DNA from: Qingrenia yutianensis | Lineage (GTDB): Bacteria > Bacillota > Clostridia > UMGS1810 | Length of the DNA: 64,000 nucleotides | NCBI RefSeq assembly: GCF_014385105.1 | Contig: NZ_JACRTE010000007.1 | Span: forward strand, 52,927-116,926 | Direction: 5' to 3' | Shown here: positions 1 to 7,784 of the stretch, in pieces | Numbering within the stretch: position 1 is the stretch's first letter | Layout: every line of letters begins with the position of its first letter | Program-made: the position numbers and the translations under genes | Notes under the pieces: generated by a model | What the model saw: only the letters and a program-made list of their open reading frames with translations | What the model was told of the DNA's origin: nothing | Database searches by the model: none

Positions 1-134
1 TTTTTAAATATCGTATGCTCGATTTCGCCCGTTTTTTTGTTCAGCACCAAAAGGCGCGACGACGCTCTGTCCTCGAGAGGGTCCTGTGCGATAAGCTCCT
101 CGGGCAAATCGTAGTAAAAATCGCTTGTTTTCAT
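1..134 (-). CDS. queA: QueA, S-adenosylmethionine:tRNA ribosyltransferase-isomerase (N-terminal 44 codons)
   Basis: The ATG lies at 134-132 behind a GAAAGGA ribosome binding site (143-149), and the frame runs off the left edge of the window. The visible residues begin MKTSDFYYDLPEELIAQ, then DPLEDRASSRLLVL and KTGEIEHTIF, the conserved N-terminus of QueA. In this family the enzyme moves the ribosyl part of S-adenosylmethionine onto preQ1 in tRNA to give epoxyqueuosine. The gene lies 39 bp downstream of the SpoIID-domain gene on the same strand, so the two are probably co-transcribed. Only about an eighth of the protein is visible, so integrity of the rest cannot be judged. Confidence 0.9.
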   Translation of the reverse strand, partial: MKTSDFYYDLPEELIAQDPLEDRASSRLLVLNKKTGEIEHTIFK

Positions 135-173
135 AAAAAAGTTCCTTTCAAATATATCGGAATACGCAGTTTA

Positions 174-1418
174 TTATTCAACCACCGTACCCGTATAGTA
201 AAAATCGAGAATTTTGTACGCGCTGAAGCCCATAAGCGCCATATCGCGCGCACCGCACTGGCTCATTCCGACCCTGTGGCCGTATCCGCGCCCGCTGAAC
301 GTAAAACTTCCTGCGGACGGCAGACCGTCGGCAAAAATGCCGAAATCGCCGTTTACATAATATTCATACGCATTTTTTCTGAACAAACTCCAGTTTTCCG
401 CGATAGTTCCCGAATTTCCGCCCTTTGCATCTATGGTAAAATACTGGCTTTTCAATCCGAAAACGGTACGTACGCTGTCGTTTTTGACACTGTATGTTCC
501 GTTGTCGCCGATAATTTCAACCTCGTAAACGGTGTGATTGTCCTCGCCCGTCACTCTTACGTTTTTAATTCTTCCTATATTTATGCTCCTGTCAAGCAGT
601 TTCTGCGCAACCTCCTCCGCAGAAAGCGTCACCGTCCACGTTCCGTACGACGCGGTTGAATTGACCTCGTAGGGGTCCTCTTTCGCGGTGAGATAAGGCA
701 CACTTCCGCCCCAAACGTATTTTGCGTCCGCGGTATAACCGCCGTCCGACGCGAAGAAAAGCGCCTCGGCAACCTGACCGTTGTATTTCAAAAGCTGACC
801 GCGCGTCTGATTTACCGCGTCTATCGTGCGCTCCGATTCGGTTGCAATTCCGCCGTAAACCTGGCTTACTGTGGTGGTGCAGAGGTTAAATCCGTAGGAC
901 GAAAACTTATTCCAGTTGCGCACCGCATATGTGCGCGCACATATTGCCTGTGCCTTGAGTGCCTCGATAGGCCAGGACGGGCTCATCTCCTTGCCGAGAA
1001 CCGAATACAAATATTCCTCGGTGGGAAGTTTATTTATAACCGTCATTTTTCCGTCCTTCAAAACAAGCTGACAGTCACCGCGGTAGGCATTGCCCTCGAT
1101 TTTCAAAAATCCCGCGCCCGGCTTTATTGTCATATCTCCCTCAAACGCCGAAACGCCTTCGATTTCAATTTGACCGTCGCCGTTTACAAACGCTCTCACC
1201 GACGGAAGCTCAACCGCCATTGTTTGAATAAATTCGCCGTTTTGCTCGTATCCCACAAAAAAACCGCCGTCACACGAAAGGTTGACGCTGTTTTTTGCGG
1301 TTTGTCCGAAAAACAATCCGAGTTTTATTGTGTCAAACGCGCCGTTTGACGCATAGCATATGGTAGAAAAGGATATAAAAATTATGACAAAGCATATCAA
1401 ACATACGATTTTTTTCAA
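174..1418 (-). CDS. SpoIID/LytB-domain secreted protein
   Basis: This is a secreted protein of about 414 residues. I place the start at the TTG at 1418-1416 because a good ribosome binding site (AAGGTG, 1425-1430) precedes it and translation then opens with a signal peptide (LKKIVCLICFVIIFISF...). The longer ATG frame from 1505 overlaps the promoter. The C-terminal two thirds is a SpoIID domain, with EEYLYSVLGKEMSPSWP (the conserved Glu region), EALKAQAICARTYAV, and a closing GRGYGHRVGMSQCGA. Family members are amidase enhancers or peptidoglycan lytic transglycosylases. Unlike the second SpoIID at 56,136, it lacks the Cys...HisCys set in the equivalent loop (here LCTTTVSQVYGG), so it is more likely a LytB-type paralogue than the engulfment enzyme. 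It appears to be the first gene of a unit leading into queA. Confidence 0.87.
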   Translation of the reverse strand: MKKIVCLICFVIIFISFSTICYASNGAFDTIKLGLFFGQTAKNSVNLSCDGGFFVGYEQNGEFIQTMAVELPSVRAFVNGDGQIEIEGVSAFEGDMTIKPGAGFLKIEGNAYRGDCQLVLKDGKMTVINKLPTEEYLYSVLGKEMSPSWPIEALKAQAICARTYAVRNWNKFSSYGFNLCTTTVSQVYGGIATESERTIDAVNQTRGQLLKYNGQVAEALFFASDGGYTADAKYVWGGSVPYLTAKEDPYEVNSTASYGTWTVTLSAEEVAQKLLDRSINIGRIKNVRVTGEDNHTVYEVEIIGDNGTYSVKNDSVRTVFGLKSQYFTIDAKGGNSGTIAENWSLFRKNAYEYYVNGDFGIFADGLPSAGSFTFSGRGYGHRVGMSQCGARDMALMGFSAYKILDFYYTGTVVE

Positions 1419-1476
1419 AACTAACACCTTCAATTTATGTAAAAATTTAATTTCCGATAATATGCAATATATATTA

Positions 1477-1505
1477 AGCATAAAATAATACGCAAAATAA
1501 GTCAA
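1477..1505 (-). promoter_or_regulatory. Sigma-A promoter of the SpoIID-like gene and queA
   Basis: Read on the minus strand, TTGACT (1505-1500) is followed after 17 bp by TATGCT (1482-1477). It is back to back with the asd promoter, so the 198-bp gap serves two divergent units. Confidence 0.65.
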
Positions 1506-1533
1506 GCATTTTCACAAAATTTTAATATAAATG

Positions 1534-1562
1534 TTGACTTATCTTCTTTAAAATGGTATGAT
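1534..1562 (+). promoter_or_regulatory. Sigma-A promoter of asd-dapA-dapB
   Basis: TTGACT (1534-1539) and TATGAT (1557-1562) are 17 bp apart. The leader to the asd ATG is only about 50 nt, too short for a lysine riboswitch, and no riboswitch fold is apparent. Confidence 0.8.
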
Positions 1563-1616
1563 ATGCTAAAGACATATAAGATTTTTTAATACAATTTCAA
1601 GAGGTGTTTAAAAATT

Positions 1617-2618
1617 ATGAAAAAGTACAAAATCGCAGTTGTCGGCGCAACGGGTATGGTAGGCAGAACGTTCTTAAAAGTGCTTGAAGAAGTAAAGCTT
1701 CCGGCTGAAAGCTACACACTTTTCTCGTCGGCTCGCTCGGCAGGCACACATCTCACCTTTATGGGCAAAGATTACGTTGTAAAAGAGCTTACCGAAACCT
1801 CGTTTGACGAAGGCTTTGACATTGCGCTTTTCTCGGCAGGCGGTTCGACAAGCGAAAAATTTGCACCTATCGCCGCAAAAAAAGGCTGTGTTGTTATAGA
1901 TAATTCCAGCGCGTGGAGAATGGACGACAATGTTCCGCTGGTTGTTCCCGAGGTTAACCCCGACGATATTAAATGGAACAAGGGCATTATCGCAAACCCC
2001 AACTGCTCCACAATTCAGGCAATGGTTGCGTTAAAACCTTTGCACGACAAATATAAAATCAAACGTGTGGTTTACTCCACATATCAGGCAGTGTCGGGCG
2101 CGGGTCTTGCCGGCTACAAAGACCTTGAAAACGGCTTAAAAGGCGAGGCTCCCAAGAAATTTCCGCATCAGATTGCCGGAAACTGTCTGCCTCATATAGA
2201 CGTATTTCTTCCCAACGGTTACACCAAAGAAGAAATGAAAATGGTCAACGAAACACGCAAAATTCTCGGCGACCAAAGCATAAAAATCACCGCGACAACC
2301 GTTCGCGTGCCTGTGTTTAACAGTCACTCCGAGTCTATCAACGTTGAATTTTACAATCAGTTTGATTTGGACGATTTGCGCAAAACGCTTGAAAACGCAC
2401 CCGGCGTTGTCGTTCAGGACGACGTTGAGCACGACGTTTATCCTCTCGCGCTCGACGCGGCAGGCAAAAACGAAACGTTTGTCGGCAGAATAAGACGCGA
2501 CGAAAGCGTTGAGTCGGGCGTAAACCTCTGGGTTGTTGCCGACAACATAAGAAAAGGCGCGGCGACAAACGCGGTTCAGATTGCTCAAAAGCTTATCGAG
2601 CAGTGGGAAAATAAATAA
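1617..2618 (+). CDS. asd: Aspartate-semialdehyde dehydrogenase
   Basis: This 333-residue enzyme reduces aspartyl-4-phosphate to aspartate semialdehyde with NADPH, the branch point to lysine/diaminopimelate and threonine/methionine. An N-terminal Rossmann motif GATGMVG (residues 10-16) binds NADPH. The active-site Cys130 lies in NPNCSTIQ, and SAGGST (73-78) matches the bacterial family. Length is normal. The ATG follows an AGAGGTG ribosome binding site. It is first in the asd-dapA-dapB operon, with 27 bp to dapA. In a spore former this operon supplies both cell-wall diaminopimelate and the precursor of spore dipicolinate. Confidence 0.97.
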   Translation: MKKYKIAVVGATGMVGRTFLKVLEEVKLPAESYTLFSSARSAGTHLTFMGKDYVVKELTETSFDEGFDIALFSAGGSTSEKFAPIAAKKGCVVIDNSSAWRMDDNVPLVVPEVNPDDIKWNKGIIANPNCSTIQAMVALKPLHDKYKIKRVVYSTYQAVSGAGLAGYKDLENGLKGEAPKKFPHQIAGNCLPHIDVFLPNGYTKEEMKMVNETRKILGDQSIKITATTVRVPVFNSHSESINVEFYNQFDLDDLRKTLENAPGVVVQDDVEHDVYPLALDAAGKNETFVGRIRRDESVESGVNLWVVADNIRKGAATNAVQIAQKLIEQWENK

Positions 2619-2645
2619 ATTTTAATTTTAATGGAGGGGTTTTAA

Positions 2646-3539
2646 GTGAAAAAACCGATTTTCACCGGCTCGGGAGTTGCCATTATAACTCCGTTTGCAA
2701 AAGACGGCTCAATAGATTTTGAAGAACTCGGAAAAATTCTGGAATTTCAGATAGAAAACGAAACCGACGCAATAATCATCTGCGGTACGACGGGCGAAAG
2801 CGCGGCAATGCCCGACAGCGAGCATTTGTCGGTTATCGACTATACGGTTAAAAAGGTTAACGGCAGAATACCCGTTATTGCAGGCACGGGAAGCAACGAC
2901 ACCGCGCACGGCATAAACCTTTGCAAAGCCGCGGAAAAACTCGGCGTTGACGGACTTTTGACAGTTACGCCTTACTACAACAAAACAACACAGCGCGGAC
3001 TTGTAAAGCATTTTACGGCGCTTGCAAATTCCGTTAAAATTCCGCTTATTTTATACAACGTTCCGTCGAGAACAGGGCTTAACATCAAGCCCGACACGCT
3101 TTTGGAGCTGTCGAAAGTTGAAAACATCATCGGCATAAAAGAAGCGAGCGGAAACATCACACAGGTTGCGCATATGGCGGCAAAATGCCCCGATATGGTT
3201 ATTTATTCGGGCAACGACGACCAGATTATCCCCATTATGTCGGTGGGCGGACTGGGCGTTATTTCGGTGCTTGCAAACATCGAGCCGAAAAAAACGCACG
3301 ATATGTGCCAAAAATTCCTCGACAAAGACACCGAGGGCGCTATGAAACTTCAGCTTGAGGCAATGGAGGTTATCGACGCACTTTTCTGCGAAGTCAACCC
3401 CATTCCCGTAAAAAAAGCTATGAGCCTTATGGGCTACAATACCGACACTTTAAGACTTCCGCTTTGCGAAATCTCGCCCGAAAACGAGAAATATCTGCGT
3501 CGGGCGCTTGTAAATTACGGTATAAAATTAGTTAAATAA
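2646..3539 (+). CDS. dapA: 4-hydroxy-tetrahydrodipicolinate synthase
   Basis: This 297-residue class I aldolase condenses pyruvate with aspartate semialdehyde, the first committed step to diaminopimelate and dipicolinate. Visible residues are GTTGES (47-52) at the substrate end, Tyr137 in LYNVPSRTG and the Schiff-base Lys165 in GIKEASGN. The start is a GTG at 2646 supported by a strong GGAGGGG site (2633-2639). It sits between asd and dapB with short gaps (27 and 15 bp), so translation from one mRNA is expected. Length and motifs are those of an intact enzyme. Confidence 0.97.
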   Translation: MKKPIFTGSGVAIITPFAKDGSIDFEELGKILEFQIENETDAIIICGTTGESAAMPDSEHLSVIDYTVKKVNGRIPVIAGTGSNDTAHGINLCKAAEKLGVDGLLTVTPYYNKTTQRGLVKHFTALANSVKIPLILYNVPSRTGLNIKPDTLLELSKVENIIGIKEASGNITQVAHMAAKCPDMVIYSGNDDQIIPIMSVGGLGVISVLANIEPKKTHDMCQKFLDKDTEGAMKLQLEAMEVIDALFCEVNPIPVKKAMSLMGYNTDTLRLPLCEISPENEKYLRRALVNYGIKLVK

Positions 3540-3554
3540 CAGGAGTTTTTACAA

Positions 3555-4310
3555 ATGATTAACGTTATTTTAAGCGGCTGCAACGGCAAAATGGGAAAGG
3601 TTATTTCAAACGCCGTCAAAGACGGCGGAACGGTGAAAATCGTTGCCGGATTTGACATAAACACCGAGAAAAATTTCGATTATCCCGTTTTTGACGATTT
3701 TGACAAAATAACCGTTCCGGCAAATGTTGTGATAGATTTTTCGCACCCGGCAAACCTTGAAAAAGTGCTTTGTTACTGCACGAAAAACAACGTTTCGGCG
3801 GTGATTGCCACAACAGGTTTTGACGGTGCGCAGACCGAAAAAATATTTGACGCGGCGAAAAAAATTCCCGTTTTTTACACGGCGAATATGTCGATCGGCG
3901 TAAATCTCATCACTGCGCTTGCACGTCAGGCGGCAAGAGTTTTGCAGGGCAATTTTGATATTGAAATCATCGAAAAGCACCATAATCAGAAAATCGACGC
4001 GCCCAGCGGAACGGCGCTGATGATTGCGGATGAGATTAAAAAGGAGCTTGACGAAACGCCCGAATACGTTTACGACCGTCATTCGGTGCGCAAAAAGCGT
4101 GATAAAAACGAAATCGGTTTACATTCGGTGCGCGGAGGAAATATTGTCGGCGAGCACACCGTTATTTTTGCCGGCAATGACGAGGTTGTGGAAATCACAC
4201 ACAAAGCTGCGAGCAAGGAGATTTTCGCGCTCGGCAGCATCAAAGCGGCAAAATTTTTGTCGGGCAAAAGCGCCGGATTATACAATATGCAAGACATTAT
4301 GAATATGTAA
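3555..4310 (+). CDS. dapB: 4-hydroxy-tetrahydrodipicolinate reductase
   Basis: This 251-residue NAD(P)H-dependent reductase acts on the DapA product. It has the N-terminal nucleotide-binding motif GCNGKMG (residues 8-14) and the family signature EKHHNQKIDAPSGTA, carrying the catalytic His pair and the substrate-binding Lys. The ATG is preceded by AGGAG. It is the last gene of the operon and is followed by a strong terminator 20 bp after the stop. Confidence 0.96.
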   Translation: MINVILSGCNGKMGKVISNAVKDGGTVKIVAGFDINTEKNFDYPVFDDFDKITVPANVVIDFSHPANLEKVLCYCTKNNVSAVIATTGFDGAQTEKIFDAAKKIPVFYTANMSIGVNLITALARQAARVLQGNFDIEIIEKHHNQKIDAPSGTALMIADEIKKELDETPEYVYDRHSVRKKRDKNEIGLHSVRGGNIVGEHTVIFAGNDEVVEITHKAASKEIFALGSIKAAKFLSGKSAGLYNMQDIMNM

Positions 4311-4330
4311 ATTTTTGAAAAATACCAATG

Positions 4331-4360
4331 AGAACCGCTCAAATGAGCGGTTCTTTTTTT
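4331..4360 (+). terminator. Rho-independent terminator after dapB
   Basis: A perfect 10-bp stem AGAACCGCTC/GAGCGGTTCT with the tetraloop AAAT is followed directly by a T tract to 4360. Confidence 0.92.
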
Positions 4361-4395
4361 GCGGAAAATTAGAACGGACGATTGGGCAAACAAAA

Positions 4396-4419
4396 CGGGA
4401 CGATGCGGACATCTTTCCC
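4396..4419 (+). repeat. Short oriented hairpin repeat, degenerate copy 1
   Basis: CGGGACGATGCGGACATC followed by a degenerate right arm (TTTCCC) resembles the elements at 22,107, 26,771 and 30,759, with core GGGRCGATGYRGRCATCGYCCC. It lies in the 191-bp gap between dapB and the ACT-like gene. Confidence 0.45.
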
Positions 4420-4501
4420 TACGATTTGCGAAATATTAACAAACAAAAAATGTTGTCAATCACAAATCGTCAGCAAACAAAAATCAAAACGGGAGGTTAA
4501 T

Positions 4502-4954
4502 ATGGAAACAACGGTAATAAACAAAATCACCGTCACCGACAACGTGGCGCTTGCCGCGCTTTTACCGCCTCGAAAAATGCCTCACCTTGCGTACACCGTC
4601 ATAAACACGCTCGCCGAGAACAAAATCCGCCTGCTTATGATGGGCGCGACGCACTCTGACGGCGGTATTATGCTTGCGGTGAGCGAAGATGCAATTCCCA
4701 AAATTCTAAAAATCACGGGCGCGGAAAAGGGCATTTTAACCGCCGTATACGGCGAAAATTCAAAAATTTCACTTCTCGGCGCAAACCTCGACAACACAGA
4801 GTTTATCATTAAAAACATTCTCGACCCGCTGTCGGAATACAACGCGGACGTGCGCCTTATCACCGCGTCGCTGTACGAAATTTCGCTTGTTATGCCGTCG
4901 TGCAAAACCGCGCCGTTTCTTTTTGAAATTACAAAATTTGCGCACGGCATTTGA
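4502..4954 (+). CDS. ACT-domain-like small protein, function unknown
   Basis: The start is set at the ATG at 4502 because GGGAGG lies just upstream; the longer frame from 4382 runs through a hairpin repeat. The 150-residue product begins METTVINKITVTDNVALAAL and shows a beta-alpha-beta pattern (ITVTDNVALA... HLAYTVINTLAENKIRL... GGIMLAVSEDAIPKIL). This resembles the paired ACT domains at the C-terminus of aspartokinases, but there is no kinase domain. ACT domains usually bind amino acids. The position just after the DAP operon and before spoIIE could mean it senses lysine or diaminopimelate, but that is inference. It has its own terminator. The ACT assignment is by eye only. Confidence 0.6.
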   Translation: METTVINKITVTDNVALAALLPPRKMPHLAYTVINTLAENKIRLLMMGATHSDGGIMLAVSEDAIPKILKITGAEKGILTAVYGENSKISLLGANLDNTEFIIKNILDPLSEYNADVRLITASLYEISLVMPSCKTAPFLFEITKFAHGI

Positions 4955-5004
4955 ATTTTTTTGAATTTTATCATTGTTTTTTGCGTTTTCTCCTTGTTTT
5001 ATGC

Positions 5005-5046
5005 CAAAAAAGGGCGAAAGATTATATCGTTTTGCGCCCTTTTTTT
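5005..5046 (+). terminator. Terminator after the ACT-like gene
   Basis: AGGGCG (5011-5016) pairs with CGCCCT (5035-5040), extended by an A run on the left and a T run on the right. The T run merges with the -35 region of the spoIIE promoter. Confidence 0.75.
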
Positions 5047-5078
5047 GACATATTTTTTTGCAATTTTTCCATTATAAT
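5045..5078 (+). promoter_or_regulatory. spoIIE promoter with 22-bp hexamer spacing and overlapping 0A-like box
   Basis: TTGACA (5045-5050) and TATAAT (5073-5078) are both consensus but 22 bp apart, too far for ordinary sigma-A promoters. In Bacillus subtilis the Spo0A-activated spoIIG and spoIIE promoters have this unusual long spacing. TTTGACA here (5044-5050) is the complement of TGTCAAA, one base from the 0A box TGTCGAA, and overlaps the -35 as at spoIIG. That supports direct Spo0A control. Confidence 0.7.
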
Positions 5079-5106
5079 AAAGCAAGGCTACCAAGGAGGA
5101 ATAAAT

Positions 5107-7428
5107 ATGCAAAAACTAAATTTTTTAACGTCCGCAAAAGCACTGCGGTTAAATTTCCCGTCGGCAAAGGAATTTTCACCGCACAGGGACGAAATTTTAA
5201 CCGTAATTTTCGGCGCGCTCTGCTCGTTTTCAACAGTTTTCGGCAGTTGTATACCGTTTTGCGCGTCATTTTATGCAAGCGGAGAATTTTCGCAAAACAC
5301 CGTTTTGAAATTTTTGACCCTTGCCGTGTCCGCGGTAATGTCGCTCGGATTTAAACAGGGCATAAAATACATAGCGCCGATGCTGATTTTTACCGCGGTA
5401 AACCTCACGTTTCCGCTGAAACGGACAAGCGCAAAGGCAGGAGTGATGAGCTCGCTTTTGCTTTTGTCGGGCGTCGCCGCGGCGTATTTCGACTCGTTTC
5501 TTTTGTACGATTTGGTGCTGTGCGTAACCGAAGCGTTCGTCGCATTTGTGGGCGTTTTCGTGCTGGACAAGGCGCTTCCGCTGATTAAAGAATACAAAAA
5601 ACGCACCGCCGTGTCGCAGGACGAATTTGTGTGCATAACCGCATTTTTCGCCGTTTGCGTGTTTGCATTTTCGCGTATTCCGCCTGTTTTCGGCATAAGA
5701 TTGAGCAACATTTTGTGCATACTTTTAATTCTCGTCACCGACAAAAGCGGTGAAATGGGAATAGGCGCGGCAATCGGCGTAATTTGCGGAGTTGCCGGCG
5801 GTATGAACAATTTCAATTTGAGCGCGACGGTGGGCGCGTTTGCGTTTTCGTCTATGGTTGCCGGATTTTTCAAAAATTACGGCAAAATCGGCGTGAGCCT
5901 CGGGTTTATCCTCGCAAACACCGTGATAACAATATTTCTAAACTCGTCGGGCGAGGTGCTTATAAGCATTTACGAAATTTTAGCCGCTGTACTTCTTCTT
6001 TTTGCTCTGCCGAACAAGGTTTTTGACGCTGCATATGCGTTTTCGGGCAAAATTTCGGCGGCGGACGTAAACGAAAAAGCGCGCGCAGCGCAGTTTAAAA
6101 CGGTGGTGAAATCCAAAATTTACGCAATGGCAATGTCGCTCGAGCATCTTGCGAATATGTATTTTACGTCGGAAAAGGTGAGCGCCGACCTGGAGAAAAA
6201 AGACCTTATCGCGTTTTTTGACACCGCGTCGAAAAAGGTGTGCGCCGACTGCTCGATGCGTTTCAACTGCTGGCAGCACAACTATCAGACCACCTATCAG
6301 CATATGCTGAAAATGTTTTCAATCGCCAAACTGAACGGAAAAATTCTTGAAAAACAGCTTCCCGACGGTTTCAAAGAAACGTGCGTCCGTCAGGAGGAAT
6401 TTTGCACTGCATTCAACAATATGTACGAGCTTTTTTCGATGTCAAAATTCTGGAAGGGCAAAATTGTTGAGAGCAAAAACGCCGCGGCAATGCAGCTTAA
6501 AGACTTGTCAAAAATAATCAAAAGCACGCTCGACACCACGGACATTGCCATAGACCCGTCCACGCAGAGCGAAATTAAAGTTGCGCTTGACAAGCGCGGT
6601 ATCAGCTCAAAATACGTGTGGGCGGTGACGGGAATGAAGAATGACAATTTTGAAATTACCGTCTGCCTTAAAGGAAATGCCGAGATTTCGGCAGTGAAAG
6701 AGAGCGTGGAGGAGGTTTTGTGCAAAAAGGTGCGCCTCGGCAGAATTTTGAGCGACAACGGCGATATGATGATTAAATTCTATCCGTCAATGAAATATTC
6801 GGTCACGTCGGCGTCGGCGTCAATACCCAAAGACGGCGAGGAAATCTGCGGTGACGCGTGCGTGTCGGTACCGCTTTGCGGAGGGCATATGCTCGCAGTG
6901 AGCGACGGAATGGGCTCGGGCGAGAATGCATCAAATATGAGCACAAGCGCTGTCAGCCTGTTAAAGCGGTTTTTCGAGGCGGGCTTTGACGCAGGGGCGG
7001 CGCTCAACATCATAAACTCGGCGCTTATGCTCAAAAGCAACTCCGAAATTTTTGCTACGCTCGACCTTTGCGCCGTTGATATGGAACGCGGAATTGCGCA
7101 TTTTATAAAAGTCGGCGGTTCGGCAAGCTACATTAAAAACGGCAAAAATGTGGAAAAAGTGGAATTTTCGTCACTGCCCGTCGGCATTCTGATGAACGTT
7201 GAAAAGAAAGCGTGCGTGAAAAATCTTAACCGTCAAAGCGCTGTGATTATGCTTACCGACGGGGTTTCCGACGCGTTTGAAAGCGAGGAAAAACTCATCT
7301 CGGCGATAAAAGATGCGGACGGCTCCGACGCAAAAGAGCTTGCGCAGACGATTTTAAAATCGGCGCTTAATAAACAAAACGGCGCACCAAAAGACGATAT
7401 GACGGTTTTGTGCGCGCTGGTTAGCTGA
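5107..7428 (+). CDS. spoIIE: Stage II sporulation protein E, PP2C-type phosphatase
   Basis: SpoIIE dephosphorylates SpoIIAA to release sigma-F in the forespore and works at the polar septum. The start is the ATG at 5107, behind AAGGAGGA, giving 773 residues, slightly shorter than the usual 800 or so. Residues from about 45 to 310 are strongly hydrophobic with about ten membrane segments. A central region carries the SpoIIE Cys cluster CADCSMRFNCW (near residue 380). The C-terminal PP2C domain (about 565-773) shows the metal and active-site motifs SDGMGSGE, LTDGVSDAF and KDDMTVL. The gene is transcribed alone or with the small gene at 7507. Confidence 0.95.
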   Translation: MQKLNFLTSAKALRLNFPSAKEFSPHRDEILTVIFGALCSFSTVFGSCIPFCASFYASGEFSQNTVLKFLTLAVSAVMSLGFKQGIKYIAPMLIFTAVNLTFPLKRTSAKAGVMSSLLLLSGVAAAYFDSFLLYDLVLCVTEAFVAFVGVFVLDKALPLIKEYKKRTAVSQDEFVCITAFFAVCVFAFSRIPPVFGIRLSNILCILLILVTDKSGEMGIGAAIGVICGVAGGMNNFNLSATVGAFAFSSMVAGFFKNYGKIGVSLGFILANTVITIFLNSSGEVLISIYEILAAVLLLFALPNKVFDAAYAFSGKISAADVNEKARAAQFKTVVKSKIYAMAMSLEHLANMYFTSEKVSADLEKKDLIAFFDTASKKVCADCSMRFNCWQHNYQTTYQHMLKMFSIAKLNGKILEKQLPDGFKETCVRQEEFCTAFNNMYELFSMSKFWKGKIVESKNAAAMQLKDLSKIIKSTLDTTDIAIDPSTQSEIKVALDKRGISSKYVWAVTGMKNDNFEITVCLKGNAEISAVKESVEEVLCKKVRLGRILSDNGDMMIKFYPSMKYSVTSASASIPKDGEEICGDACVSVPLCGGHMLAVSDGMGSGENASNMSTSAVSLLKRFFEAGFDAGAALNIINSALMLKSNSEIFATLDLCAVDMERGIAHFIKVGGSASYIKNGKNVEKVEFSSLPVGILMNVEKKACVKNLNRQSAVIMLTDGVSDAFESEEKLISAIKDADGSDAKELAQTILKSALNKQNGAPKDDMTVLCALVS

Positions 7429-7506
7429 AAAAGTATAAATAGTAAAAATTTGGTTATTATAATTATATAGAAAATTATGTAATTATATGTTACGGGAGGA
7501 TAAAAT

Positions 7507-7740
7507 ATGCCGTTTAACAATCAAGCGGATTTCGGGAAATTTAATGTACCGAAAAGCAAAAAGAACAGCGCAAAACAGCGCAAAACCGCCGATATAATTT
7601 CGCAGGCGGAGGAAATTGTAAACGCGTTTGCGTTAAAAAGTGAAAATTTATATAAAAAAGACAAACGGCGGATTTTCCCGTTTGCCGTCGGCGCGCTTGT
7701 TATTTTCGGCATAACGGCGCTGATTATGAAGTTTTTGTAA
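7507..7740 (+). CDS. Small membrane protein, unknown
   Basis: This 77-residue protein follows a GGGAGG ribosome binding site. It has a basic, Lys/Gln-rich N-terminal half (KSKKNSAKQRKT) and one C-terminal membrane segment (FAVGALVIFGITALIMKFL), so it is probably tail-anchored with the charged half in the cytosol. It lies 78 bp after spoIIE and before a strong bidirectional terminator, so sporulation-linked expression is possible. I do not recognise the family. Confidence 0.65.
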   Translation: MPFNNQADFGKFNVPKSKKNSAKQRKTADIISQAEEIVNAFALKSENLYKKDKRRIFPFAVGALVIFGITALIMKFL

Positions 7741-7744
7741 ATTT

Positions 7745-7774
7745 AAAAGGCACTTGCTTTTGCAAGTGCCTTTT
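7745..7774. terminator. Bidirectional terminator between the 7507 gene and the subtilase
   Basis: A 13-bp perfect stem (7745-7757 with 7762-7774) has a TTTT loop and A/T tracts on both sides. It can end both converging units. Confidence 0.92.
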
Positions 7775-7784
7775 GTGCTATTCT

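Noticed and set aside
1563..1616. Possible lysine riboswitch before asd-dapA-dapB
   Set aside because: The leader from promoter to start codon is only about 50 nt and shows no L-box elements.
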